Assembly (NCBI RefSeq): GCF_009363115.1 | Contig: NZ_CP045298.1 | Coordinates: forward strand, 186,001-250,000 | DNA from: Paenibacillus brasilensis | GTDB lineage: Bacteria > Bacillota > Bacilli > Paenibacillales > Paenibacillaceae | Direction: 5' to 3' | DNA: 64,000 nucleotides | Part shown: piece after piece, positions 1 to 9,652 of the stretch | Layout of the letters: the number at the start of each line of letters is the position of its first letter | Numbering within the stretch: the stretch's first letter is position 1 | Notes under the pieces: generated by a model | Databases searched by the model: none | Told to the model about the DNA's origin: nothing | Seen by the model: only the letters and a program-made list of their open reading frames with translations | Program-made: the position numbers and the translations under genes

Positions 1-3000
1 CTACAAATGACACTCTCTCCTCCATTGCCTCGCGTCCGACCTGAAACGTGTAGGCCAAATCTTCGAGATGAATCTCTGTATTAAATTTCATTAGAAATTT
101 AAGCAATCTCAGAGCATAAGCATTTAATTGTTGCTTATTCCTTGCCGACAGCGGAATGATCGCCGCCTTACCTTGAGTTAGACCGGCAGCCGCTCCTTCG
201 ACCTTATGATGAGGAATATATTCCTCAACTACCACATGGGCATTTGCGCCGCCAAAGCCAAAAGAGCTGATCCCCGCCCGTCTTGCGATCTCCTGCCCGT
301 CTGAGTTGGTCAGTCTCTTCCACTCTTTCACGCGGTCTACAATATATAAAGGGCTCATACTCAGCGGAATATAGGGATTCAGCTTGTTAAAGTGAACAAT
401 ACCCGGCAGCATGCCTTTATTCATGGATAGAAGAACCTTTATAAGTCCAGCTATGCCAGAGGCGGATTCGAGATGGCCGATATTGGTTTTAACGGAACCT
501 ACGCCACAGTAGGAATTGGGGATATGGGGATTAACCTCTTTAAATGCCTCCTGAATGGCCTGAACCTCGATAGGATCACCCAAGGAAGTTCCTGTCCCAT
601 GGGTCTCAATATAACTGACCGTTTCGGGCGGGACGTCGGAATCTTTATACGCCGCCTTAATAAGCTCCTTTTGAGCATTGAGATTTGGCGCTCTTAATGA
701 GCCGGAATGTCCATCATGGTTGATCACCGTTCTTTTAATGATTCCGTAAATGGTATCCTTATCTTCCACGGCCTGGTCGTATGCCTTGAGCAATACGGCG
801 CCATACCCTTCCGCCCTTACAAATCCGTCTGCCTGCTCGTCAAAGGTTTTGCAACGTCCGTCTTTTGCCAGCATTCTTCCTTTATGGCAGGCGCGGTAGA
901 CCCGGGACGTCAGGATAAGGTTAATGCCTCCTGCAACGGCCAGACTGCATTCTCCCTTGTGAATCGCTTCTGCGGCATGGTGTACGGCTACTAACGAGCT
1001 TGAACAAGCCGTATTGACCACTTCACTTGGACCATGAAAATTGAACCAGCGCGAAACCCTGTTTGCAATCATACTCATATGAAGCCCCGAATCGAGGTAA
1101 GCCCCGTAGGTTTCCATAAGCTCAGGCTGTCTTAGAACCAGCTCTGCATAATCGTTATAATGAACACCAATAAAAACGCCAACGTCTTGTCCGGCTAACC
1201 GGGCAGGATTGTATCCGCCATCCTCAATGACAGTCCAGGTGAACTCCAGACATTTTCTCTGCTGAGGGTCCATACTCTCCGCTTCCAAAGGCGAAATGTG
1301 AAAAAAAGGAGCGTCAAACATCTCCACATCTTTAATAAAGCCCCCCCATTGCGGAAAAGAATCCTCTAAATCTCCGTAATAGGCTTCGAAGTCTTTTAAA
1401 ATACCCGGACGGCTTTGCTCAATCGGAGTGATGCAATCGGAATTTCCAATGATATTATCCCAAAAATGTTCTAAATCAACAGAGCCCCCCGGAAAATCAC
1501 AGCATACCCCAATGATCGCAATATCCCCTTGATTGGTGTTTTCGGAAACGGCGACTGGTGAATCGCTTGAAGCCCTAACCTGTGCAATAGCTTGAGCTTC
1601 AGATGTCTCTCGAACAGGCAAACCATCTATTTGTGTTAGAATATACTTCGCCAAATCCTCAAAATCTACATGCTCAAACAATCTGACAGTCTCAAATTGA
1701 ATATTGAAAATTTCTTCTATCTTCCTGGAGATCTGTACGTACTGGACGGAATTCATCCCTAGTTCAAATAACACGGTTGTCTCTTCCAGTGCGGCAGGGT
1801 CCAAGTCAAGGATCGGAAGGAATACCTTCTTCTTCAAAGCTTCAATCATTTCGTCAGTCTTGACTGCTGAGACTTCTTGAACCTTTATTGGAGCGGTATG
1901 AATCCCCCGCACATATTTATGAATTACTATAAGCTCATGATTCAGATAGAGATTGCGGCAGGCTTTCTTTTGAACTTTGCCGCTGCCTGACTTTGGAATG
2001 CTGCCACTCTGAACCAAATCGATTTCATAGATTTCAACGCCATGGGTTTCAGTCACGACGCGAATAATATCTTTCACTATTTTTTTACACTCGGATTCGC
2101 TAACGGGTGCTTCAAGCTCTTGAACGACCACCACTCTTTCCTCCTGCCCGATTTCACAAGAGAAGATTGCTATTGAAGCAGCAAGCTCCGGAAGATTTTT
2201 CTTGACCGTCCATTCCAGATCAATGGGGTGATGCTTTTTGCCGCGAATGACCATGACCTCTTTTTCCCGTCCGATGATATAGAGGTGATTGTCTTCAATG
2301 AATCCAATATCCCCTGTACGGAAGAATCCGTCCTCCTTCGTATCATCCAAAATTGCAGAAAAGCTTTGTTCCGTTTCCTGCTCTCTGTTGAAATACCCCA
2401 ATCCCACACCGTCAGATTTGATCCAGACCTCGCCAATCTCTCCAGGCGAGCAGGATACACGGGTTTCAGGGTTGGCAATGACGATCTTTGTAGGCTTCTC
2501 AATCTCTCCGCAGCTTGAGACAGACCTGCTCTTGCCCGGATTATCGCTATATTTAACTTTGCCTTGATCCAAACAGTCAACATCCAAATTCAAATAGCGG
2601 ACAGGTTCGCCTGGCTTGATGCTGACAACAGGACACACTTCTGACAGGCCGAGAAGAGGACAAAAGACGTTCTCCCTAAGTCCTATACTTTTAAACTTCA
2701 TATTGAAGCTTTGGTAAGCTTCCTCTCTTATGGGCTCCCCCGCACAAATAATCGCCTTGATCGAAGCCAGGGAGAGATTTTTTACAGAATCAAGGTCTAT
2801 TGATGAGCAGCAATACTCAAAAGCGAAGTTTGGCACAGCGGTATGCGTAGCCTGATAGCGGTCAATGGCTTCAAGCCAGGCTTCGGGGTTTTTAATAAAC
2901 CGGCTTGGGGACAAAATTACACTGGAAGCTCCATGTAGAAGCGGGACTAATATATTATTGTGAAGTCCAAAGGCATGGAATTGGGGGAGCCAGGAAACCA

Positions 3001-3616
3001 TACGTGTATCCTGGTCTATTCTCCACTGATCTGCTCCGGCTTGAAACATCAGGTTCTTATGACTGATCATAACACCCTTAGGCTGGGATGTAGAACCTGA
3101 AGTATAAATCAAAAGGGCAAGATCCCCCGGATTATGGCTTTTTTCCTCGGTAATAGTAAATCCATCCCATGCCGTATCATCAACATTCAACATAAATAAT
3201 GAACTAAAATTCGGGTTTTCTTTAAGAACCCCCATAAAATATGTATTTGTTATAATGCATGACGCTTGAGAATCTTTTAAGATTAGCGATAGCTTCTCCA
3301 GGTCCTGGGCTTTAACAACCGGGTCAGTAATTGGTGCAGGTATCGCTACAACATTGGCATACCAGCATGCCATAATACTATAAATATATTCTAATCCTTG
3401 CGGCAATATAAGAATTGCTTTTTCGGCCGGTACCATCTTTGATTGCAAGGCACTGCCTACAGTTCTTATTTTATTTATTAAGGTTTGCCCATCAAGGAAA
3501 TTAGGAAATTCATTTTTATCTTGATAAATAAACAGCTTTTTATCGGGATATTTATTACATACTTCGAAAATTCGAGAAACGTATGAAGTGTTTTCCGGAC
3601 CCTTTTTTTGTTCCAT
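1..3616 (-). CDS. FAAL-ACP-KS loading protein of a hybrid PKS (partial, runs off left edge)
   Basis: The frame opens at an ATG at 3616 behind a GGAGGAG ribosome site and stays open to position 1, giving 1205 codons. Residues about 1-550 form a fatty-acyl-AMP ligase: adenylation core YTSGSTSQPKGV, the FAAL-like stretch VSWLPQFHAFGL, and the closing SGSGKVQK lysine motif near 1965-2000. An acyl carrier protein follows (GMNSVQ; phosphopantetheine Ser codon at 1750). Then comes a ketosynthase with active-site NTACSSS (Cys codon at 1006), ETHGTGT and the TNIGH histidine. A FAAL normally activates a free fatty or carboxylic acid as the acyl-adenylate and loads it on the ACP, so this is expected to start an assembly line. 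The upstream neighbour, 38 bp away, is an AT-ER protein. There is no AT domain in the visible part. The ACP has GMNS rather than the usual G-x-D-S. Further modules lie outside the window. Confidence 0.9.
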   Translation of the reverse strand, partial: MEQKKGPENTSYVSRIFEVCNKYPDKKLFIYQDKNEFPNFLDGQTLINKIRTVGSALQSKMVPAEKAILILPQGLEYIYSIMACWYANVVAIPAPITDPVVKAQDLEKLSLILKDSQASCIITNTYFMGVLKENPNFSSLFMLNVDDTAWDGFTITEEKSHNPGDLALLIYTSGSTSQPKGVMISHKNLMFQAGADQWRIDQDTRMVSWLPQFHAFGLHNNILVPLLHGASSVILSPSRFIKNPEAWLEAIDRYQATHTAVPNFAFEYCCSSIDLDSVKNLSLASIKAIICAGEPIREEAYQSFNMKFKSIGLRENVFCPLLGLSEVCPVVSIKPGEPVRYLNLDVDCLDQGKVKYSDNPGKSRSVSSCGEIEKPTKIVIANPETRVSCSPGEIGEVWIKSDGVGLGYFNREQETEQSFSAILDDTKEDGFFRTGDIGFIEDNHLYIIGREKEVMVIRGKKHHPIDLEWTVKKNLPELAASIAIFSCEIGQEERVVVVQELEAPVSESECKKIVKDIIRVVTETHGVEIYEIDLVQSGSIPKSGSGKVQKKACRNLYLNHELIVIHKYVRGIHTAPIKVQEVSAVKTDEMIEALKKKVFLPILDLDPAALEETTVLFELGMNSVQYVQISRKIEEIFNIQFETVRLFEHVDFEDLAKYILTQIDGLPVRETSEAQAIAQVRASSDSPVAVSENTNQGDIAIIGVCCDFPGGSVDLEHFWDNIIGNSDCITPIEQSRPGILKDFEAYYGDLEDSFPQWGGFIKDVEMFDAPFFHISPLEAESMDPQQRKCLEFTWTVIEDGGYNPARLAGQDVGVFIGVHYNDYAELVLRQPELMETYGAYLDSGLHMSMIANRVSRWFNFHGPSEVVNTACSSSLVAVHHAAEAIHKGECSLAVAGGINLILTSRVYRACHKGRMLAKDGRCKTFDEQADGFVRAEGYGAVLLKAYDQAVEDKDTIYGIIKRTVINHDGHSGSLRAPNLNAQKELIKAAYKDSDVPPETVSYIETHGTGTSLGDPIEVQAIQEAFKEVNPHIPNSYCGVGSVKTNIGHLESASGIAGLIKVLLSMNKGMLPGIVHFNKLNPYIPLSMSPLYIVDRVKEWKRLTNSDGQEIARRAGISSFGFGGANAHVVVEEYIPHHKVEGAAAGLTQGKAAIIPLSARNKQQLNAYALRLLKFLMKFNTEIHLEDLAYTFQVGREAMEERVSFV

Positions 3617-3654
3617 AAGCTCTCCTCCAATAAAAATTGTTTGGACAACCAGCT

Positions 3655-5943
3655 TTATAATTCTTTAATGCTAAAAAAGCTGTTGAATTTTTGATTTAAC
3701 ATTTTTGCCGTTTCATTCATTATTTTTTCCCCAATCTCATCCACATGGCGATTTTTCCACACCGAAATGTCCGTACCTTTAACCCACTGATTAAACGCGC
3801 CAAGGGCTGATCCGCAATAAACCTGATAATCCACAATATTTTCTTTACTTCCGCTCAAAGCTAATCTATTGCTGTATTCAAAATACCACCTGAAAATTAA
3901 CGCCATCTTTTGCTTTGGGTTCTGATCTGCCTTATTGATCTTGTGTTCAGGGGAATGAGCTTTTATCTCTTCATATGCCTCATTAAAGCTTCGTTTAAAG
4001 TATTTATCCTGAATTTGATTCCTTGTCTTTTCATCAATCTCGTCTAGGGAATGATGCTGGCAATATAAATCATATAATTTTTTTGCTCGCGCAGGAAAAA
4101 ACACTCCTTTTTTAAGTACTTGAACTTTTACACCTGTTTCAAACATATTGCCATACGGTACGTAATCCGTATCCTGAACATTGATTTGCTGCAACAATTC
4201 CTTTACTACGTCATTAGTTCTTGCTTCCACCGTACATTGATTGATTGAACCTGTCAGAATAAAAGCCGCTCCAAGTATAAAAGCCGCTGCTGCTGCTTGC
4301 GGTGTTCCAATCCCGCCTGCTGCCCCTACCCGTACATTATTGTGGTAATGATATTTTTCCTTCATTTCATCCCTTAATGACATCATAGCCGGAATTAAAG
4401 TATAAGCCGATGCACCATCTGTATAGCCTCCTGAATCCGATTCAGCGCATATGTCATCTGCTATGGGGATATTTTCTGACATGTCCGCTTCTTCCTGAGT
4501 AATTTTATTCTCTTGCAGTAATTTATCCAGAATATGTCTAGGAGCAGGACTCAAAAAAGCTTCTGCTACCTCGGGGCGGGATACCTTGGCAATAATCCGG
4601 TTTGAACTTACAACCCTTCCATTAGAATCCCTTTTTAAACCTTTGGCATGATATTTTATGAGTGCGGGTGTTACTGTTAAAAAAGCAGACGCCTCAATCA
4701 CTTTTACTCTAAGCGCTAAATATAGATCAACCAGCTTTTCTTCCCTTTCAGGGTCCGCCGGGTTATGAAATAGATTGACTCCATAGGCTTGCCCCTCATT
4801 CAGATTCTTCTGAATTTGCCTGATTGCCTCATCAATTTGCGGAAGCTCCATACCATGTGTTCCTAAGAATCCCATCATTCCAGATTTTCCTATTTTTATT
4901 ACCATGTCCTCAGATGCAATACCATAGTGCATTCCACCAGTCAAATACGCATATTTCAGATTATATTCATTTTTAAATTCTGGATTGCCAAGTAGAGATG
5001 CAGTAATTTCGGAATGACTAGGCTGAGAATGCTTCAATGGTTCTGATGCCGACTTTTCTTCAGCTTCTTCGTAAGTGTCGATGGTCAACGGTTGTGCTTC
5101 TTTTTGAATTCGTTCGACTAGTTTCGTTAACATTCTACCCGAGCCAATTTCCTCAAATACTGACTCTCCTATTCCCATCAAATAACGGATACTTTCCGTC
5201 CATTTTACAGGACTATTAATTTGTTCAGCTAAAGTCGATTGTAGAAGCTCCCGCTTATAGGGACGCGCATAAACATTGGATATAACCGGAATAGATAATG
5301 GATAAAAAGTGTATTTATTCAAAATATTTTCAAATTCCAACCGTGCATCAGTCATGTACCTGGAATGAAAAGCCCCGCTGACATTTAACGGAATGAACAA
5401 TTGGACATTTGGGGTTGCTTCAAAAATAGGCCTAGCTTTATCAATATCTTCTTTAAGACCGGAAATTGCTACTTGATAAGGTGAATTCACATTTGCAATA
5501 TCAATGGAATATAAGCCATTTTGTTCTAACACCTCTACAATGTTCTCTTCAGTTATTCCGAGAACCACCGCCATGCTGCCTCCAGTAGCAAGGCTCATCA
5601 GTTCTCCTCTTTTTTTGACCAATTTTAATCCAGTCTCAAAATCAAATGCTCCGGCTGCAAATAATGCGTTATACTCTCCCAAGCTGTGTCCGGCAACAAA
5701 ATCCGGTTTGCACCCTGTTTCTTTGATCCTTTTAAGATAGCTTAATGCACTAACTACGAACAAAGCAGGTTGAGTGTACTGGGTTTGACCTAAAGTTGAG
5801 TTGGGATCTTCCATACATAATTCTTTAATAGAGTATCCTAAAATGTCATCTGCTTGAGCAGTTAGTTCCCTAAACTCATTAAAGAGATTTCCTCCCATTC
5901 CTTTAACCTGTGAGCCTTGTCCAGGAAAAATAAATGTCGCCAT
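3655..5943 (-). CDS. Trans-acting malonyl-ACP acyltransferase / enoyl reductase (AT-ER), locus B copy
   Basis: A 762-aa two-domain protein. Residues 1-300 are an acyltransferase with PGQGSQ and GHSLGE (catalytic Ser88); the malonate-binding Arg is kept (KKRGELM). The C-terminal 430 residues are an FMN-dependent enoyl reductase of the PfaD / nitropropane-dioxygenase type (GAAGGIGTPQAAAAAF, then TGSINQCTVEA). Such proteins (the PksE kind) load malonyl onto AT-less PKS modules and reduce enoyl-ACP intermediates in trans. The start is set at ATG 5943, with GTGGGG 9 nt upstream; longer in-frame starts exist. It is collinear with, and easily more than half identical by eye to, the protein at 38726-40999. 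It sits directly upstream of the FAAL-ACP-KS gene, probably as one operon. The gene is clearly more AT-rich than the large PKS genes at the right end. Confidence 0.93.
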   Translation of the reverse strand: MATFIFPGQGSQVKGMGGNLFNEFRELTAQADDILGYSIKELCMEDPNSTLGQTQYTQPALFVVSALSYLKRIKETGCKPDFVAGHSLGEYNALFAAGAFDFETGLKLVKKRGELMSLATGGSMAVVLGITEENIVEVLEQNGLYSIDIANVNSPYQVAISGLKEDIDKARPIFEATPNVQLFIPLNVSGAFHSRYMTDARLEFENILNKYTFYPLSIPVISNVYARPYKRELLQSTLAEQINSPVKWTESIRYLMGIGESVFEEIGSGRMLTKLVERIQKEAQPLTIDTYEEAEEKSASEPLKHSQPSHSEITASLLGNPEFKNEYNLKYAYLTGGMHYGIASEDMVIKIGKSGMMGFLGTHGMELPQIDEAIRQIQKNLNEGQAYGVNLFHNPADPEREEKLVDLYLALRVKVIEASAFLTVTPALIKYHAKGLKRDSNGRVVSSNRIIAKVSRPEVAEAFLSPAPRHILDKLLQENKITQEEADMSENIPIADDICAESDSGGYTDGASAYTLIPAMMSLRDEMKEKYHYHNNVRVGAAGGIGTPQAAAAAFILGAAFILTGSINQCTVEARTNDVVKELLQQINVQDTDYVPYGNMFETGVKVQVLKKGVFFPARAKKLYDLYCQHHSLDEIDEKTRNQIQDKYFKRSFNEAYEEIKAHSPEHKINKADQNPKQKMALIFRWYFEYSNRLALSGSKENIVDYQVYCGSALGAFNQWVKGTDISVWKNRHVDEIGEKIMNETAKMLNQKFNSFFSIKEL

Positions 5944-6129
5944 ATTTTTCATCCCCACTTTATAACCATAAATTTGAGTAATCATATATTCAAATTTTCA
6001 AATATACAGAGTTAAAGATAGTTCTAGTCCCACTCACAATAAAAAGCAGATAAAGTAAATGAATATGAATCTGCCTAATCTATTGGGATAAGCGTTATAT
6101 TAAGTTTCCAAACCATTGCTTTCAATCTC

Positions 6130-6485
6130 AAGGATTTGCGGAAAGAGATAAACAGTGTACCGGATCAAAAAATCGGATGTGACTAAGTAGTCGGTGATGG
6201 ATGAGGTAGATTTGCCAAAGATGTCGGAAACGACAGCATCAAGGGCTACACATATTTGAGTGAAAAGCTTAACAAAATGGTGGTTCCTTATGAAAGTGAC
6301 AGAACTTCTGCCATAACTTTCTTATCAGAAATTGTTACTGGTATGTCTCTTTTGTCCAAATCCAGACGATGCTGTTGGACTTGATTAGGAAGGGCAAAAG
6401 AGCCATTATAGCAATAGCTAAGATGATTCTTATCGCTATTTGCAATAGGCTTGCTACCGGAGAAAGAATGGAATCTAAGTGAATA
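6130..6485 (+). pseudogene. IS110-family transposase remnant (C-terminal region)
   Basis: The plus strand carries broken pieces that resemble the C-terminal half of IS110/IS116/IS902 transposases: a stretch near 6290-6340 reading DRTSAITFLSEIVTGMSL, where these enzymes have the conserved Ser-rich helix, and near 6385-6470 one reading KRAIIAIAKMILIAI, typical of their last helix. The pieces are interrupted by stops and frame changes, and no N-terminal RuvC-like part is visible. It is a dead remnant, read by eye only. The borders are uncertain. Confidence 0.55.
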
Positions 6486-6714
6486 TTTATCCTAATAATA
6501 CAAATTTATTCTTGGTTTTGTCAATACTCTCCGATATTTCAATTCACTCAAAAGGCGACAAAGTTCATTGAATGAATCTACATGTAAAATGGGATACAGT
6601 AAGCTGTTATCTTGACGGATTTGGAAATGAAATTATCGGCTGAATTTATTATAAAATCCTGCATATGGCAATTTTTCCACTACAGGCTTTTCACTGTGTA
6701 CTAAATACAAATTA

Positions 6715-7152
6715 GTGAGTAAAAATTCTCATCTGCTAGCGTACACCAGCGCCCGGCGGTCACGCGATGCCTGAAGCCTCATCTGGAGCACGTCAAGAAG
6801 ACGCAGGGCAGATCCTGCATTTCACCGCGAAAGCCGGACGATGACGAAAGCGGTTATGAGATTCGAACCCGTCACTGCCGAGTGCAGATTGCAGCGAGTG
6901 TCCACTGAAAGCCGAAAAGCACCAAAGTGAAAGGAAACCAGGGATTTCGGCGTTTCCTGCTTCGCGGCTTACCCAAAGTAAGCCTGGAGGCCGGGTGGCT
7001 TTGCCTTGCCCACAATCTGCTTTAAAAAGCAGCGATAGCGGAAAAACGCAAACGGGACAACGTAGGATAGGTCTCTGCGTTGTCCCGTTTGAACGTATCG
7101 GTGGTAATGCTCATCATCGATACGATTTTCAGGGGCATTTGAGACAGCCCCT
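6715..7152 (+). mobile_element. IS1182-like insertion sequence remnant (transposase 3' part and right end)
   Basis: The plus strand encodes, with several stops and frame breaks, the C-terminal part of a DDE transposase: LEHVKKTQGR near 6785-6815, then KGNQGFRRFLLRGLPKVSLE near 6930-6990 and LAHNLL. The right end GGGGCATTTGAGACAGCCCC at 7131-7151 matches the usual GGGGCTGTCTCAAA tip of this family. The left end was not found, and internal codons between the two blocks are missing. The element lies about 40 bp beyond the stop codon of gnd. It is a decayed insertion sequence at the junction between the PKS locus and the chromosomal block; the region 6486-6714 before it is AT-rich and shows nothing recognisable. 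Confidence 0.65.
7049..7091. repeat. Long inverted repeat inside the IS remnant
   Basis: CAAACGGGACAACG at 7049-7062 is perfectly complementary to CGTTGTCCCGTTTG at 7078-7091, a 14-bp stem with a 15-nt loop. It lies just after the transposase reading frame, where IS elements often carry a terminator-like hairpin. There is no T run on either side, so termination is not certain. Confidence 0.7.
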
Positions 7153-7194
7153 TTATTTTATAGTGCTATTCTTATATATCCATTAATCCGTTTA

Positions 7195-8601
7195 TTAGAA
7201 CCATTGATGATGGAATACGCCTTCTTTGTCCACACGTTTGAACGTATGTGCGCCGAAGTAGTCACGTTGCGCTTGCAGCAGGTTTGCTGGCAAACGTTCA
7301 GTGCGGTAGCTGTCATAATATGCAAGCGCGCTGGAGAATCCAGGCACTGGAATACCTTGGGATACAGCTACAGAAATCACCTGACGCCATGCATTTTGAT
7401 AATTTTCTACTACGTTTTTGAAGTAGGAATCCAGCAACAGGTTTTTCAGGGCAGGATCACGGTCATATGCATCCTTGATGTTTTGCAGGAATTGTGAACG
7501 GATAATGCAGCCGCCACGGAAAATCATAGCGATTTTTCCATATTTCAAATCCCAATTATATTCATCGGAAGCTGCACGCATTTGAGCAAAGCCTTGAGCA
7601 TAAGACACGATTTTACTTGCAAACAGTGCCTTACGTACGCTTTCGATAAATTCTTTCTTGTCGCCGCTGAAGGATTCAGCATTAGGACCACTCAGCACTT
7701 TGCTTGCGGCAACCCGCTCGTCTTTCATGGCAGACAAGAAGCGGGAGAATACGGACTCGGTAATCATGGACAGTGGTACACCCAGATCCAGTGCACTTTG
7801 GCTTGTCCATTTGCCAGTACCTTTTTGACCTGCTGCATCCAGAATAACATCTACCATTGGTTTGCCTGTTTCAGGATCATATTTGGAGAAGATGTCAGCC
7901 GTAATTTCAATCAGATAGCTGTCCAGTTCGCCTTTATTCCACTCCGTAAAGATTTCATGCAACTCTTCAGCACTCACGTTGAGGACTGATTTTAACAGGT
8001 GATAAGCCTCACCAATCAATTGCATGTCGCCATACTCGATACCGTTATGCACCATTTTTACGTAGTGACCAGCACCGTCAGGACCGATATATGTACAGCA
8101 TGGGTCGCCCTCCACTTTAGCAGAGATTGCCGTCAGAATCGGCTCTACCAGTTTGTAGGCACTTTCTTGTCCACCCGGCATGATGGCAGGACCGTTCAAG
8201 GCACCTTCTTCACCACCGGATACGCCTGTACCAATAAAGCGAAGTCCTTTTTCTTCCAGCTCCTTGCTGCGGCGTTGTGTATCAGGGAAGTAGGCATTGC
8301 CTCCGTCTATAATAATGTCGCCCTTGTCCAGATGAGGCACAAGCTGTTCAATCGTAGCATCTGTTGCTTTACCCGCTTGAACCATGATCAGAATTTTACG
8401 GGGCGATTCCAGTGAGTTCACAAATTCTTCAATGGAGAAAGTACCCGTCAGTTTTTTACCTTCTGCTTCTTTGATAAGATCGTGCGTTTTTTCTGGAGAG
8501 CGGTTAAAAACCGAGACGGTGAAGCCTCTGCTCTCAATATTAAGGGCCAAATTCTTACCCATTACCGCCAGGCCGATCACACCAATCTGCTGTTTTGCCA
8601 T
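7195..8601 (-). CDS. gnd: 6-phosphogluconate dehydrogenase, decarboxylating
   Basis: A 468-aa cytosolic enzyme of the oxidative pentose phosphate pathway that converts 6-phosphogluconate and NAD(P)+ to ribulose 5-phosphate, CO2 and NAD(P)H. The N-terminal nucleotide-binding motif is [15 protein letters not shown], followed by VFNRSPEKT. The substrate loop [11 protein letters not shown], the catalytic region [16 protein letters not shown] and the helix KGTGKWT are all present. The ATG at 8601 is preferred over an in-frame upstream start because AAAGGATGAGG lies 6-8 nt before it. The length is normal for the family and no lesion is seen. It is transcribed alone, and an old insertion sequence ends 40 bp past its stop codon. 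Confidence 0.97.
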   Translation of the reverse strand: MAKQQIGVIGLAVMGKNLALNIESRGFTVSVFNRSPEKTHDLIKEAEGKKLTGTFSIEEFVNSLESPRKILIMVQAGKATDATIEQLVPHLDKGDIIIDGGNAYFPDTQRRSKELEEKGLRFIGTGVSGGEEGALNGPAIMPGGQESAYKLVEPILTAISAKVEGDPCCTYIGPDGAGHYVKMVHNGIEYGDMQLIGEAYHLLKSVLNVSAEELHEIFTEWNKGELDSYLIEITADIFSKYDPETGKPMVDVILDAAGQKGTGKWTSQSALDLGVPLSMITESVFSRFLSAMKDERVAASKVLSGPNAESFSGDKKEFIESVRKALFASKIVSYAQGFAQMRAASDEYNWDLKYGKIAMIFRGGCIIRSQFLQNIKDAYDRDPALKNLLLDSYFKNVVENYQNAWRQVISVAVSQGIPVPGFSSALAYYDSYRTERLPANLLQAQRDYFGAHTFKRVDKEGVFHHQWF

Positions 8602-8740
8602 CTGGTTCCTCATCCTTTGCAACATATTTTTTATTCTATATCGCCGCTTTACCGCATTACACTTTATGTGAATCGGAACACGCGCACTTCTATTTTAACG
8701 TTTTTGGTGTCAGAAGTGAACCCCTGTCTGTTTGCAGAGC

Positions 8741-8766
8741 AAAACACCCCATTTTCATGAGGTGTT
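8741..8766 (-). terminator. Hairpin terminator after the 8775-9374 gene
   Basis: Read on the minus strand, AACACCTCATGAAAATGGGGTGTTTTG forms a 7-bp stem followed by a short T run, just past the stop codon of the gene at 8775-9374. Confidence 0.55.
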
Positions 8767-8774
8767 CAGATGTG

Positions 8775-9374
8775 CTACGCTTCCATCATCAGCAGTTGGC
8801 GGGATAGCGTTTGCAGGTGCTCTTGGCATTTCCCGGCTTTGGCCTTATCTCCCTCAGTTATCGCCATGAACAACTTCTCCAATTCATCGTCCACTTCCAT
8901 TTTGAGCAACAGCAACCGGGCTTCACCTTCATTGGAGGCGTACATATCCTCCATTTCCTGTACTGACAGCACCGGTCCCTTCTGATAAATGACACGCTGC
9001 TTAAAGCCAGTTACCTCGACCAGACGAATGACCTCACCGAACAAAATATTTTCCACTAAAATATGATGGTCCTTGACTCGTTTGACAACGGCATGACCCC
9101 GGGTGCTTCCAATCAGCTTCTCCAGCCACTCGGCCAGCTTGGCATCGCGGATCACATAATCTCCAGCCAGCTTGTAGTGTCCTGTGCGCAATTGTTGAAA
9201 ACGGAGCTTCACCAGCTTGCGCCCGGTTCTCACCGACAAAACCAGATACGACTCATCCTCGCTCCAGTACAGCGAATACCCTTCCGATATCAAATCCTTG
9301 ATCAGATTATGGATATGCCGACGGCTAAACCGGAGCTCTAGATTACAATATTCTACCTCACAGCCCTTGTTCAC
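8775..9374 (-). CDS. Conserved-looking hypothetical protein, 199 aa
   Basis: The gene opens with GTG at 9374 behind AAGGAGGGAATGCC, a strong ribosome site. The protein is charged and soluble, with no signal peptide or membrane segment. An N-terminal basic block with two His (SRRHIHNLIKDL) is followed by what looks like beta-rich sequence (residues 30-125) and an acidic C-terminal helix. I do not recognise the family. It is a lone gene between gnd, in the same direction, and the divergent yktB. A 78-codon frame upstream (9371-9607) overlaps its leader and looks like chance. Confidence 0.75.
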   Translation of the reverse strand: MNKGCEVEYCNLELRFSRRHIHNLIKDLISEGYSLYWSEDESYLVLSVRTGRKLVKLRFQQLRTGHYKLAGDYVIRDAKLAEWLEKLIGSTRGHAVVKRVKDHHILVENILFGEVIRLVEVTGFKQRVIYQKGPVLSVQEMEDMYASNEGEARLLLLKMEVDDELEKLFMAITEGDKAKAGKCQEHLQTLSRQLLMMEA

Positions 9375-9652
9375 GGCATTCCCTCCTTTTTCAAGTCCGA
9401 TTCAAGAAGTCCGGCTACAGCAAGCCTGCGGCTTTCCCGCTTGATCTTCCCTTGCTCTATTTTATACTTCATTTTATGTAAGGGTACTTGGTTATTTGAC
9501 CTATTTTTATGAGTAACAGCGCACAATCCTACTTTCGCCTTATATGCTTGTACCAAGCCCGGTCTAAAGTCGGTCAAGCCGGTTGACATTATGCTATAAT
9601 CGGACATATTACGCCAAACGATATGGATTAACCAGATACAGGAGGAAACGGA

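Noticed and set aside
2170-2583. 137-codon minus-strand frame within the FAAL region
   Set aside because: It is out of frame with the continuous FAAL-ACP-KS frame, which has clear family motifs on both sides.
6740-6920. tRNA-like GGTTCGAATC string on the minus strand near 6870
   Set aside because: Only a T-loop-like string is present, no acceptor or anticodon stem; the region is explained by the transposase remnant.
7131-7157. AGGGGC...GCCCCT hairpin considered as the gnd terminator
   Set aside because: On the gnd strand no T run follows the stem; it is better explained as the inverted-repeat end of the IS1182-like remnant.
9371-9607. 78-codon minus-strand frame upstream of the 199-aa gene
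   Set aside because: It overlaps the strong ribosome site and start of the next gene, has no ribosome site of its own and no recognisable sequence; probably chance.
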